A DNA stretch of 64,000 nucleotides from Hippophae tibetana. Its lineage: Eukaryota; Streptophyta; Magnoliopsida; Rosales; Elaeagnaceae. The stretch lies in assembly GCA_037013495.1 (NCBI GenBank), contig CM072802.1:61747983-61811982 (forward strand). Reading direction: 5' to 3'. The notes under the pieces were generated by a model. That model saw only the letters and a list, made by a program, of their open reading frames with translations. It was not told the origin of the DNA and did not search any database. This document shows positions 10,854-22,170 of this stretch, one piece after another. Every line of letters starts with the position of its first letter. Positions within the stretch are counted from its first letter, which is position 1. The translations under genes and the position numbers were made by a program.

Positions 10854-13800
10854 TTAAGGGGAGACTTCTCTTTCAGGATCTGAGGAAGGAGAAGGATCAG
10901 AAGCCTCTGCTAAAGCTTCAAGCATGTTTATAACCTCAACCGTGTCATCCAAATAGTATTTGGCCTTGCTTGGTTTCTGTCCAACGGTGCATGCAAAGAT
11001 GGAAGTATTAGAGGAGAGAACACCATTATTCATTGCATTTCCAATTATCTCAAACATGTCCTCGTCTGATCTATCATCACCAATGCATAGTACAAAATCA
11101 GCCTGCCTTCCACTATCAGCCATTGATGTGAAGATCTTTTCTGCAACCATTCCTTTACTGACTCCCTATGAATCAGAAACAAACAAAATTTATTGATCAT
11201 GTTTTCGTTATTGTCGAGGCATCAGTCACATATTACTAGTGGTAAACAGGCAATCCATTTACAGAAAATAAGAAAATAAGGTGACCCATGTATAAAGTCA
11301 TGAACGAAATGACAACAGTGAATGCACATTAAAAAATATAAAATCAACAAAGCTACTTTTTCCAGATACAATCACATCCAAGCTCACAAGAATGCTTCCT
11401 AAAATGATCCCAGTGTTATGCTAGCTGAGGTTATGTTAATTTATCAGTCAACTAAAAACCTCTTGAAAATTTTCTTCAGACCTTTTCGAAAAAACAAATA
11501 CAATTAAGGGGCATAATACTGTTGAATTACGAATGATGATGTGAATGAGCTCATAGAAGATTGCATATGGAATAACATGTATCTTCTTTGGTCTAAGCAC
11601 CACTGTTCTTGCGAGATCATAAGACAATATAGAAGATAGTAGTTATGTAGTAAACAGTTTGTCCATTTCATGGAGGTGAACATCAGTTGACTTCTCCACA
11701 TTACAATGTTAAATAATAACCTTGAATGAAGCGTCAAATTCATATCTAGCTAGTACAATGCACCTAATGAGGTCACTTCTGAGCCTTTTTTTATGTTCCA
11801 TTATTTACTTAACTGCACAGTATCAACTAATAAGCAGTTAATAAAACTCTATGCAGTGAATTTTGTGGTACCCCATATTGCAAAAATCATTTTGCAACAA
11901 TAACCTTCTAACCCATTAATAATATGGGCAAACAAAAATGAATATCTCCTGATAAGAGGATGAAGCAACCAAATATACAGTACATACATTTGTCTAAGTG
12001 CATGCACAGATGTGTGCACGTGTCTATAAGGAGATTATGCAAAATAATGGAAGTATGCTTCCACCGTTTCCCCATCAAACAAAATGATCTTCTAAACATT
12101 GACAGGGACTCCAATTGTTTAGAAAATTTTAAAACGAACCTTGCAGTCTAACTCTGGCTATAACTACAATGAACATGAGCCAAAAAAATTAGGTTTGTGA
12201 TTTAAAAGAGGTGAAAGGACTCACTAAGAAAGGGGACTCTTAACGCTTTTGGAAATGACATGCTTAACTATCATAATGAATGAGGATAAATATTGCTTTG
12301 AGAATTTAGAAACCAAAGTGTAATATGGCTACTAACCTGTGGCTTTACTTCTACAATGCACTGACCACTTTTCACAGCCACTGGTTCATTTGCTAGAACA
12401 CACTCTAAATGGTCCAGCATCTCCTTGGCCTGGCAAGACCCAAAACCAGGGTCTGCATCTTGATGATGCCACACTAAGGCACTTTCCTTCATTTCAATGT
12501 AAGAGCCATCCGTTGATTCCGTGTACAACTTCATAACTGGCTCAGCCATCTGTATCCATCCAAAATCACTACCTTGCCCACAAATCTCCCAATCCTTGTC
12601 AGCTGACCACCTAACAAATCAACAAGTTTAGGCACATGTAATAATACAAGTACAAATGACAAACAAGGATAATAAGCAAAAGAGATAAGCATACCTCATA
12701 AAATAACCATGCTCAGCAGCAATCCCTAATTTCTTGCAAGGAGAAAACCACTTGCCCAAACTATCCCTTCCTCTTCCACTGACGATGAAAAGATTGTTTT
12801 TTACGTCATCACAAAGCATGCTTAACATGGACATAACTTGTCCACTTGGTATCTTATTGATGGACGTTTGAGGCATCACAGTGCCATCATAATCCAAAAG
12901 TATGGCCCGACTTTTAGACCTTGAATAAGCAGATAGAATAGCATCAATAGACAACTTTCTGAAATTAGGATCAAGAGCTACAACCCTGAAACCAAAGCTC
13001 AAACCAATACCCCAGCAACGTCTTATAAAATGGTCTCTGCATGTCCTTTCCATATCTTGGAAAAAGCTTCGCGACCAATACACTACATCATGTGTACTAA
13101 CATATCTATAATGCTTCTCATGTCGCAACTGTTTCTCAGAATCAGCCAAAGAAATTGCCTCATTCATTGCCTCAGCAGTAGCTTCAACATTCCATGGGTT
13201 AATCCGAATCGCACCACTCAATGAAGGGGAACATCCAATGAACTCTGAAACTACTAGCATGCTCTTATTGGGTCCATTTGATTCAGAATTAGGATCTGAC
13301 CCTGGGATTCCTTGCCTGCAGATAATGTACTCATAAGGAGTAAGATTCATCCCATCCCTCACTGCAGTAACCACAACACACTCAGCAATGGTGTAATATG
13401 CAGCTCTTTCATTGAGAGAGACTGGTCTATCAATGAAAACTATTGGTTGATAACCAGAATAACCAAAATTCTGATTAATTCTGTTGCAGCTTTCTTGAAT
13501 TTCAGCCTGTATTTCTTCAAGGTCCTTGCCTCTTCCTCTGGCAGGGTTTGCAATCTGCACCAAAACTGCCTTCCCCTGCCACTTTGGATGCTGCTTCAGC
13601 ATCTGTTCCATTGATAATAGCTTCAGATTCACACCTTTAAATATGTCCATATCATCAACACCAAGCAGCACAGTTTTTCCTTTAAATTGTTGCTTGAGTT
13701 CTGCTACCCTCCACTCTTTATCTGCATGTCTCAACACTGATTCAATTTGACCCATGTGAATCCCAACAGGCATTATTTTAATTCCAACTGTTCTACCATA

Positions 13801-14676
13801 GTATTCCAATCCAATATAGCCCCTTTTTGATTGATACTCCAGACCTAGCATCCGACTACAACAAGACAGGAAATGCCGAGCATAGTCAAAAGTGTGAAAA
13901 CCAATAAGGTCTGCATTCAAAAGAGACTTAAGGATCTCTTCCCTCACAGGTAGAGTCCTATAAATCTCTGACGACGGAAATGGGCTGTGAAGAAAAAACC
14001 CCATCCTCAGTCTGTTGAATCTTCTCCTCAAAAAGGTTGGTAGAACCATTAAATGATAATCATGAACCCAAACATAGTCATCATCAGGATTTATAACCTC
14101 AATCACTCTCTGTGAGAAAATCTTATTTGCTGCCACATAAGCCTCCCATAAAGATCTATCAAACCGCCCTCCATGATTTGCCAAAAACGGAAGCATGTAG
14201 TGGAAGAGAGGCCACAAATGCTGCTTGCAGAACCCATGATAGAATTTTTCCAAAATGTCAGGGGGCAAAAAAGCTGGAACACACTTAAACCTGTCCAACA
14301 AAAGCTGTGATACATCATCTTGTTCATTGGAATCAATCTCAACCTTCAAAGACCCAACATACAAAACCTCCATATCATCAGGAAGACCATCCTTTAACTG
14401 TAATAGCAAAGAGTCCTCATCCCAACTAAAACTCCACCCTTTATTGTCAGGTCTACGTTTAGCCTTTACTGGGAGTTGATTAGCAACAATGATCAAACGG
14501 TCTTGGACAACTGATGAAGGAACATCTGAGGTCACACTACTGGCCTGATCGTCATCAAGCTCTGATATAACACCAGCAACGGTCATTACTCGAGGAAGTC
14601 GCTTCTTTTCACGAGGCATCACAGGAAAGTTCCCGGATGCTAGATCTAAAAGATTTGTATACGATCTGGACATCAT
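10854..14676 (-). CDS. TPS7: Class II trehalose-6-phosphate synthase/phosphatase-like protein (TPS7-like), copy 1
   Basis: Three coding exons join as 14676-12695, 12610-12337 and 11165-10854. All introns are GT-AG and the sum is 2568 bp, an 855-residue protein; Arabidopsis TPS7 is about 850. The start is the first of two adjacent ATGs and gives the MMSRSYTNLLDLASG end typical of class II plant TPS. A GT20 synthase-like domain spans about residues 58-545 (HDYHLM at 205, DGMNLTPYEY at 441), then a HAD phosphatase-like domain at about 590-835 with DYDGT at 595 and GDDRSDED at 781. In active synthases the nucleotide loop reads VDRLDYIKG; here it is VDDMDIFKG (340-348), so the Arg is lost, and NQLP at 66 replaces NRLP. 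That matches class II proteins, which are thought to act in sugar signalling through SnRK1 and not as main T6P producers. The gene looks intact. Confidence 0.95.
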
Positions 14677-14681
14677 TTTCG

Positions 14682-15080
14682 CTAACTTTTAAAGGATACG
14701 AAGACCAACACGAAAGTCTTTTCACAATATCTCAGAAACCAAACCCAATATTGCTTTCTCCTTGAATCAATAAAATTAAGCAGGATCTCTAACGAGTATC
14801 ACATCAATAGCTTCAATCCAAATCATAAACTATTTTTTAACGACCTGAGCTGACCCTGTAATAATAGTAATAATAAAAACAATACCGATTTCTATATGAG
14901 AACCAAGCACAGCTAACGACCCATAAACATCATATCTATACACCAAAAACTGCAGGTAACCAAATCTAAAAGTTATAATTCTATATACAACAGCCAAATT
15001 TGATATAAATTATACCATACGATGTAGTGGACGAAAACTCAAAACAAATAAATAAATAAGAAGAAGAACCAAACGTGTAC
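14682..15080 (-). other. Likely 5' UTR intron of TPS, copy 1
   Basis: On the minus strand a donor, gttgtag|gtacacg, lies at 15081/15080. An acceptor, aaaagttag|cgaaaatg, lies five bases upstream of the start codon at 14682/14681. The interval is 399 bp and AT-rich. Class II plant TPS genes commonly have a leader intron, which supports the reading. It is inferred from motifs only. Confidence 0.55.
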
Positions 15081-15340
15081 CTACAACAGCGTTGAAGTAG
15101 CAAATTTTGAACTTTCCAGCAAAACTTTGGATCTGTATAATGAATTAACATAAATCGAATACTAACTCGGGCTAAATAGCAACTAAAGAAATCTAGGGTT
15201 CACTTCCACTCCTCTCTCTGTCTCGGAAAGACTAAAACGCACTTTAAAGCTCCTTTTCTCTCTCTCCCTCTCTCTATTCAAATATGGAATACTCATTCGG
15301 TCATTCCATTTCCATCTAATGGAGAACAAAATGGAAATAT
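15081..15340 (-). promoter_or_regulatory. TPS leader and core promoter region, copy 1
   Basis: Read on the minus strand, a GA-rich stretch (agagagagg type, 15205-15280) looks like a plant 5' leader. A TATA-like tatattt lies near 15330-15340 about 30-50 bp upstream. The transcription start would then be near 15290-15300. This is motif-based inference. Confidence 0.4.
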
Positions 15341-15481
15341 AATAAAAGTTTACTAACGGATAAGCTCGGCCAGTACGGTACCGAGTAATGCCAACAGGCA
15401 AAGGCGAACGTACGTTCACGCGCTGTTACTTCCGTGAAAAATTCTAACGACGTCAAAAAATCTGTCAAGCTCTGACGGAGA

Positions 15482-15495
15482 CACGTGTCCACGTG
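15482..15495 (-). promoter_or_regulatory. Paired G-box (CACGTG x2) upstream of TPS, copy 1
   Basis: Two perfect CACGTG palindromes start 8 bp apart (15482-15487 and 15490-15495), about 150-200 bp upstream of the inferred transcription start. Close G-box/ABRE pairs bind bZIP and bHLH factors and often give ABA, light or sugar response in plants. A role here is inferred. Confidence 0.5.
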
Positions 15496-15873
15496 ATAGA
15501 CTTTTTCAAACGTTCAAGACCTTTGAAAAGAAAAAATCTATTTTATTATGTAATTGTTAATGGAAAAATTAGTATTTTATTTGTGTTATTAATATATTTT
15601 AATTACGTAATTATTATTAATAACGTAAAAAAAAATCCTTGACATAGCCACGAGAAACAATTAAATTTTGTACAACTGTACATCACTCCTTTCCAAAGTC
15701 TCGAGAAACAATTAGATCTTCTACAGTTATAAATTCATTTACCTTTTACAAAGTTGCATATTATCTCCCCAATTCATCTGAAGATCAATATCCATTCAAA
15801 GTTTCAATGGAAATTAGTGATGTAAATTGGATGGGTTGGGTTGACCCAAACTCTTAATTTTTATTTAGGTTGG
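15496..15873. other. AT-rich intergenic sequence, nothing recognised
   Basis: About 380 bp of AT-rich sequence between the TPS promoter and a poly-T run. It contains two related words, cgagaaacaattaaa and cgagaaacaattaga, 60 bp apart. No gene, repeat or RNA is seen. Confidence 0.5.
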
Positions 15874-16302
15874 ATTTTTTTTTTTGTCGAGAAGAAAATT
15901 CATTAGAATGGAAATGCTGATACAAACAAACGACAAACACAAAAAAAAAAACTCAACATAAATAAACATGGACTCGTTCAACTTCTCAAAACCAAAAACA
16001 AATGATAGGCATAACGCTATTAATAATATATAGTAGTTAGGTTAAAAAGTAATTAATCCACCAAAACACCAGCTTTATCTAACTAAGCGTATATAGATGG
16101 AATAATCACTCAACTAGCAAGGCCAGACACAAATACATATAAAAAGATAAACAAAATAACAACCACATGTGCATGAAACCAAACTGTAAAGACAAGGACT
16201 AAAAACTTCACAACCACCCCAAAGCAACACCAAAACTGGACAATCAGTATACTATTCCATAAGATCAATAATAGTTGGTTCCTGAGTATCCTTAGAGCTA
16301 AC
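15874..16302 (-). mobile_element. Possible LINE/SINE 3' tail, copy 1
   Basis: Read on the minus strand, the segment ends in aatgaattttcttctcgac followed by a run of about 11 A. This is the style of plant L1/SINE 3' ends. The upstream 400 bp has no long frame. No target-site duplication was found by eye. Confidence 0.4.
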
Positions 16303-18200
16303 TGATAAGTGCTCAAAAAGCACTAAAATAACCATGATTTTATACACATTAATTGATTAAAAAATATATATTTATATGTTTTATCATATATTTATATAAA
16401 TTTGTCTTTTTCGGAATCATGAGTATTTTTATTGTTTTTAGGGTATTTTGGCTTAAAAACGTAACTTAAAGACTCAAAGAGGAATACTGGAAGCAATACA
16501 TCACAAATATATTAATAAATAAATGGAGAAATGTCAACAAATATGGAAAAATTGGAAAAAATGGGTCAAAAAGGTCAAAACGGTCAAAAATGTCAAAAAG
16601 GAGAAAATCACGCCGCCGCGTCGCGTAGCTACCCAGCCGCGCACCCAGTCCCGCGCGCGCCAGAGCCCAGTCGCGCGCGCCCAAGCCCACACCCGCGCGC
16701 GCCTGCTTCAAAATCCGCGTGCGCCCCAGCGCACTGTTACTGTTCACGCGCGCGCGCCCCTACGCGCAGTGCCAGCCCTTCCGCGCGCGCCAACGCCCAT
16801 TTCGCCCCATTTTTCACGTGCAGCCACCACATGACATCATGCTGACGTCATCAATGACCTCAGCATTTGCACTCCGTGTTTTCACATTTTTTCACTCATT
16901 TTTTCTCTCCATCCTCACCTATAAATACCCCCATTCCCTTCACTTCAAAACACACCTCAAAACACATTATTTTCTCTCTTTCTTTCTCTCTTTTCTTAGT
17001 TTTTAGTTTTTTTTTAGTTTTTCTTAGTTTTTAGCTTTTCTTAGTTAATTTCTCTTAGTTTTAGAGTTCTTCCCTTTTTGGGAAGAACTAGTTATGTTTT
17101 TGTGATTTTTTAGCTTTTTGATTCAATAAATGGGAGTGCAAATTCCGCTTGGAGGTTTTCCAGCAAAGGGAATAGCGTCGAAGTTCTGTAAGGATTTTAT
17201 TTTCTTTACAGTTATTTTTTATGCTTTATTCTTACATGTTATATTTAATTTGTCTGTGATTAAATTTAACTGTGCTGGCTATTTATAAACATGATGTAAT
17301 AATAATGTTGTTATGCTTGCGAAATATTAAATAGGTGAAAATCTCTAAAATGAATTGATTTTGTTTTTATTCAAGATTTTATATTAAGAATGTTAGAGAG
17401 AAATATATTATTTTTCATTACAAACTTAAACTTGAAAATTAGATTTTAAGGTTTAGTTATCCTATCTGATTTAGAGTAGTGTTCTTTTATTTTTTTGGTA
17501 CAATCGCCCGGTAGTTAGAGTGAAGCTCTATTTCAAAAGTTTTTATAAGAATTATTATCTGAAAATGTATTGACAACATGTTTTCAATAGTGGTTTTAAA
17601 ACTTGAAAGTTAGTACTCGGATAACTAAATTCTTAGGTTTAATTTGGACACCTTGAATAAAGTTTAAACTGTCTAACCCCACCAAAGGTGGCATTTAAAT
17701 GGTTCATTTTCAATCTCTTAGAAAAAGGAATTAATTTAATTAAGCAAATTGGTTATCAACCCCACCCATAGGTGTTAATTGATTTGTTTAGTTAACAAAG
17801 AATATCTAACCCCACCAAAGGTGGTATTCATACAAAAAAGGGAAAATCAATAAATATCAATTCATATCTTTAATAACCTAGATAATATGAGCAAGCATAA
17901 TTAACTTAGTTATTATATCCATAAATACTCCGCCATTATAAATGATAAAATTTGCATAAATGTTTATTGAATCTATGTTTATTTTTATGTAAGTAGATTA
18001 AAAATACAAAACCCAAAATATCGTGACATGATGTTTAGGATTTAATTTCATTTTTTAAAAGTTTGAATAATAAATTAAAAACCATATACATTCCTTCCTT
18101 AGATCGACCTTGGGAGTATACTTATCATTTTCTTCGAAGTGATTCGTGCACTTGCGAGAGTTTTATAAATATTAAAACCAAAGTATTGGCAAGAATCGGT
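16303..18200 (+). mobile_element. Fossil LTR, Ty3/gypsy (Tat/Ogre-like), forward, copy 1
   Basis: It starts with TGATAAGTGCTC and follows the same LTR seen complete at 22171-23968 on the other strand. It ends near tcggtgatgccgg, where it joins leader-like sequence. Promoter parts are visible: a CpG-rich block (16605-16800), TGACGTCA at 16843-16850, and a TATA box, ctataaata, at 16919-16927. The word ctcgcaagtgcacgaat (in variant form here) near the 3' end is typical of Tat/Ogre/Athila-type LTRs. Old and broken. Confidence 0.72.
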
Positions 18201-18360
18201 GATGCCGGGAAAGAATGGTGGGGCAAAGACTCCTTAAAAACCATTCTCCTAGATATAACAACGTTCCCAGGAAAGACTAGTGGCACAAAGGCTTTCAAGA
18301 ACTAGTCTCCTAGACAGAACTCCCTTAGATCTTTACTTTTCATGCTATTAAAATTAAGTT
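18201..18360 (+). mobile_element. Leader-like remnant after the forward LTR
   Basis: The sequence after gatgccggg resembles the primer-binding-site side of Tat-type elements. It contains an imperfect duplication of a roughly 55-60 bp word ending in ctcctaga. No gene is visible. Confidence 0.35.
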
Positions 18361-18760
18361 AACTAAGTTCAGTTAAGTAAAAATCTAAGTTAATTAAGTT
18401 AAGTAACGTAAAAATCTAAGTTAATTGAGTTAATGAAAAATCTAAGTTAATTAAGTTAAGTTAATTTAAAAAGCTAAGTTAGTTAAGTAAAAAAATCTAA
18501 CTTAATTAAAAGCTATCTTTATTAAGTTAATTTAAGTAAAAATCTGAGGTAATTAAGTAAAGTTAAAAAATCTAAGTTAGTTAAGTTAAAAAAAATCTAA
18601 GCTAATTAAAAAGCTAAGTTAATAAAAAAAATCTAAGTTAATTAAGTTAAGTTAATTAAAATTCTAAGTTAATTAAGTTAATAAAAAATTTAAGTTAATT
18701 AAAAAGCTAAGTTAATTAAGTTAGTAAAAAACTAAGTTAATTGAGTTAAATGAAAATTAA
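18361..18760 (+). repeat. AAGTTAATT simple-repeat tract, copy 1
   Basis: About 400 bp consist of variations on aatctaagttaattaagtta with many small length changes, then grade into an A-rich tract. It lies between the two inward-facing LTR ends and would be the loop of an inverted repeat. Confidence 0.85.
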
Positions 18761-18866
18761 GAGAGAGAAAAAAAATAGTTAAAGAAAATAAAGAAAAAAT
18801 AAAAATTAATAAAAATAAAATAAAATAAAAATAAAAATAAAATAAATTAAAATTGATTAATCTACT
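18761..18866 (+). repeat. A-rich low-complexity tract
   Basis: Short aaaataaaataaaa-type repeats run up to the TGATGAGCG edge of the inverted LTR piece. Confidence 0.8.
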
Positions 18867-19319
18867 TGATGAGCGAAAACCGGCATCGCCGATTCTTGCC
18901 AATACTTTGGTTTTAATATTTATAAAACTCTCGCAAGTGCACGAATAATTTCGAAGAAAATGATAAGTATACTCCCAAGGTCGATCTAAGAAAGGAATGT
19001 ATATGGTTTTTAATTTATTATTCAAACTTTTAAAAACGAAATTAAATCCTAAACATCCTCTCACGATATTTTGGGGTTTTGTGTTTTTAATCTACTTACA
19101 TAAAAATAAACATAGATTCAATAAACATTCATGCAAATTTTATTATTTATAATGGTGGAGTATTTATGGATATAATAACTAAGTTAATTATGCTTGCTCA
19201 TATTATTTAGGTTATTAAATATATGAATTCATATTTATTGATTCTCCCTTTTTTATATGAATACCACATTTGCTGGGGTTAGATATTCTTTGTTAACTAA
19301 ACAAATCAATTAACACCTA
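18867..19319 (-). mobile_element. Partial inverted LTR, same Tat/Ogre-like family, copy 1
   Basis: It begins with tgatgagcgaaaaccggc, the complement of the LTR 3' end, and matches the solo LTR at 22171 for about 450 bp. It then switches to telomere-like satellite after caattaacaccta. It is inverted relative to 16303-18200, giving arms of roughly 450 bp across about 670 bp. A fossil with its 5' part missing. Confidence 0.8.
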
Positions 19320-19930
19320 AATCCTTTTTAGAAAAATAATAATTTTAACCCTAAACCTTAACCGTAGAATATAACCTTAAACCCTAAAACCCAAATCTCA
19401 TATCCCAAAACCCTAATCCCATTTAGAAAAATAATAATTTTAACCCTAAACCTTAACACACAAATATAACACTAAACACAAAACAATACACCTCAAATCC
19501 TAAAACCTTAAACCCTATTTAGAAAAATAAAAAATTTAACCTTAAACCTTAATCCCCAAATATATTCCTAAACCCCAAAACCCAAATCCCAAATACCATA
19601 ACCCTAAACCCTATTTAGAAAAATAATAATTTTAACCCTAAACTTTAACCCACAAATATAACCTTAAACCATATATCTCAAATCACACAACCCAGAACCC
19701 TATTTAGAAAAATAATAGTATTATCCCTAAAAATTAACCCATAAATATAATCGTAAACCCTAAACCGTAAATCCTAAATCTCAAATCCCTAAACATTATT
19801 TAGAAAAATAATAATTTTAACCCTAAACCTTAACCACAAACATAACCCTAAATCCCAAAACCATATATTCCAAACCTCCAAACCCTAAACCCTATTTACA
19901 AAAATAATAATTTTAATAATATATTTTATT
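19320..19930 (-). repeat. Telomere-like satellite, inverted orientation
   Basis: The array reads ccctaaa on the plus strand (aaccctaaaccttaacc with agaaaaataataatttt), so it is opposite to the arrays at 1-6395. Period and composition are the same. Confidence 0.85.
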
Positions 19931-20812
19931 TTTAAGTAAAAATTATTTAGAAAAATAATGATTTTCATAATATATTTTATCGGACGAAAAAATAATAATT
20001 AAATGATATTATTTAAATTTTAATGAATATAAGGGTATCAAGGTAATATAAAGTGTTTTCCGTTCTATTTCAATTGTAAACCAAACACGAAAATACTAAT
20101 TAATTTTTTGATTCTAATTGTCAAAGAAAAAAAACTGTTTCCATTCCATTCCTATTCACAATCCCATTCTGATTCTATTCTCTTTTCAATGTCGAAAGTG
20201 TTCAAAGTCCACGGTTAGCAAATTTGAGCTCAGGTTCATCGTATTGAGATATTTACTAAACAAAAGGAGATGATGGATCAATGACATTAGGTCATGATGA
20301 GATTCTTACACAAACTTAGTCAAAATATAGCATCATAATTCCTTATTACAATATCACAAGTAGCACCTACCTCACAACATCTATCAATTTCTTCATCTTC
20401 TTAGACATGGATTTTTTTCTTATTGGAGTTATATTATTTTGTTAGTTTATGTAGAGACATTTGGTATATATTAAACTTGAAGTTCTTGAATAAATGCTAG
20501 AATTGCTTGGTCGAGGTTATATTGAGACAAATTTTGGATTAGGTGGAACATATTTTGAAAGAGAATTTGGAGTATATTTTTTAATATGGAAAGGTAATAT
20601 TACATTACCTTATGTTTGGTTGACTGGAATGGAAAGGAATTAGAATTGATTCCTTCCAATTATATGTTTGGTGGTGTAGAAAAATGAGAATAAAATGAAA
20701 TCAATTCCTAAAAGAGAAGTACTCATAATTCCTTCTCGCCCCTTAAGGAATCATGATTCCATTCTCATCTCAAAGTTTCTTTCCCAATTTTACCCCAACT
20801 CGAAGTATAACC
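19931..20812 (-). repeat. Satellite core, inverted copy
   Basis: The reverse complement of the core at 216-1112 and 4498-5418, recognisable by tttggttgactggaatgg and ccttaaggaatcatgattcc. It is flanked by inverted arrays, so core and arrays were inverted together. Confidence 0.75.
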
Positions 20813-21132
20813 CAAAACTGTAAACCTTATTTAAAAAAATAATAATTTTAACCATAAACCTTAACCCACAAATATAAACCAAAATCTTAAACCCCAAATC
20901 AAAAATTAGAAAACCCTAAACCCTATTTATAAAAATAATAATTTTAATATGAAACTTTAACCCATAAATCTAACGTTAAAACGTAAATCCCAAATCCCAC
21001 AACGCTAAACCCTATTTAAAAAATAATAATTTTTATCCTAAACATTAACTCACAAATAGAACTCTAAACAACAAACCCTAAACCCTATTTAAAAAAATAA
21101 TAAATTATACCCCAAACCATAATCACAAATTT
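20813..21132 (-). repeat. Telomere-like satellite, inverted orientation
   Basis: Four degenerate ccctaaa-type repeats. Orientation flips to ggttta near 21132, at accgtaggtttaaaatta. Confidence 0.8.
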
Positions 21133-21199
21133 TACCGTAGGTTTAAAATTATTATTTTTCTAAATAGGATCTAGGGTTTTGGGTTTTGGGATTTGGGGT
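21133..21199 (+). repeat. Short satellite piece abutting the CACTA end
   Basis: One forward repeat (attatttttctaaatagg, then gggttttggg words) ends at ggggt, directly followed by CACTAG. The CACTA element therefore inserted into satellite DNA. Confidence 0.8.
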
Positions 21200-21328
21200 C
21201 ACTAGTACAAAATGTGGTATTTAAAAGTTATTTTTTGGAGAAATCTATTTTTAATGAATGTAAAGTTAGTTCGGTGAAAAATCGATGCTACATGTATCGT
21301 TGTTTGACACGTAGAACCGACGCTACAT

Positions 21329-22165
21329 CCTACGTGTATTTTTTTATTTTAAAAATGCAGTTTAGAATTGAAATTATATAGCAAATTTTTTTTAATTTTT
21401 TAGCCAATTATTATTTTATTTAAACTGTTTAAAATTGAATTTTGATATATATATATATATAGTATAATTTTTTTTCTTTTTTTTAAGTCAATTTGTTTTT
21501 AAAATTATATAATTTTGTGTATTTGTTTGGATACTTAATTTTATGTACGTACATGAAATATTTGCAAAATGCAAACAAGTTTTCAAAAAAGTATAAAAGG
21601 TTTATAATTAAAATCAAATAAAATAATAATTGACCAAAAAATAAAAAAAATTGTACTATTTAATTTCAATTTTAAACTACAATTTGAAAATAAAAAATAC
21701 ACGTAGTACGTAGTCTCGGTTGACGTGTAGAACCAACGCTACACACGTGGATAGCGTCTATTCTACACGTCAATGGACGCTACGTCCTACGTGTATTTTT
21801 TTATTTTAAAATTGAAATTAAATAGTACAATTTTTTTATTTTTTAGTTCAATTATTATTTTATTTTAACTATAAACCTTTTATATTTTTTTGAAAACTTT
21901 TCTGTATAGTATAAATATTTTTCATGTTATCCAATTCAATAACTAGTGTGAAAAACATGTACGTACATAAAATTAAGTATCCAAACAAATATACAAAGTT
22001 ATATAATTTTAAAAAGAAATTGACTAAAAAAAAGAAGAAAAAATAATACTATATATATATCCGAATTCAATTTTAAAGATTTCAAATAAAATAATAATTG
22101 ACAAAAAATTGTACTATATAATTTCAATTTTAAACTGCATTTTTAAAATAAAAAAATACGCATAG
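21329..22165. repeat. Long palindrome in the CACTA 5' subterminal region, copy 1
   Basis: The segment from tacgtgtatttttttatttt (21335 on) pairs with its complement ending near 22160. Further in, ttaattttatgtacgtacat (about 21540) pairs with the complement at about 21958. The arms are near 390 bp with a centre near 21745 rich in cgctac/gtagcg words. Each arm repeats a smaller inverted element, so the structure is compound. AT content is high. Confidence 0.8.
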
Positions 22166-22170
22166 CACGT

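Noticed and set aside
13030-14479. Plus-strand frames opposite the TPS gene
   Set aside because: They are shadows of the minus-strand TPS exon, whose protein has unmistakable conserved motifs.
12628-14676. A 682-residue single-exon TPS protein
   Set aside because: The last 21 residues are read-through of an intron beginning gtatgc; splicing at 12695/12610 restores the conserved sequence and the phosphatase-like domain.
16523-17006. Overlapping Arg/Ala/Pro-rich open frames in the CpG-dense LTR block (also 23469-23783, 45020-45549, 52014-52328)
   Set aside because: They arise from GC-rich repeats that lack stops, overlap on both strands and in several frames, and lie inside LTRs.
18063-18305. 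80-residue frame and its inverted relatives (18732-19064, 22114-22368)
   Set aside because: All lie in the 3' part of the same LTR family and recur with it; no protein family was recognised.
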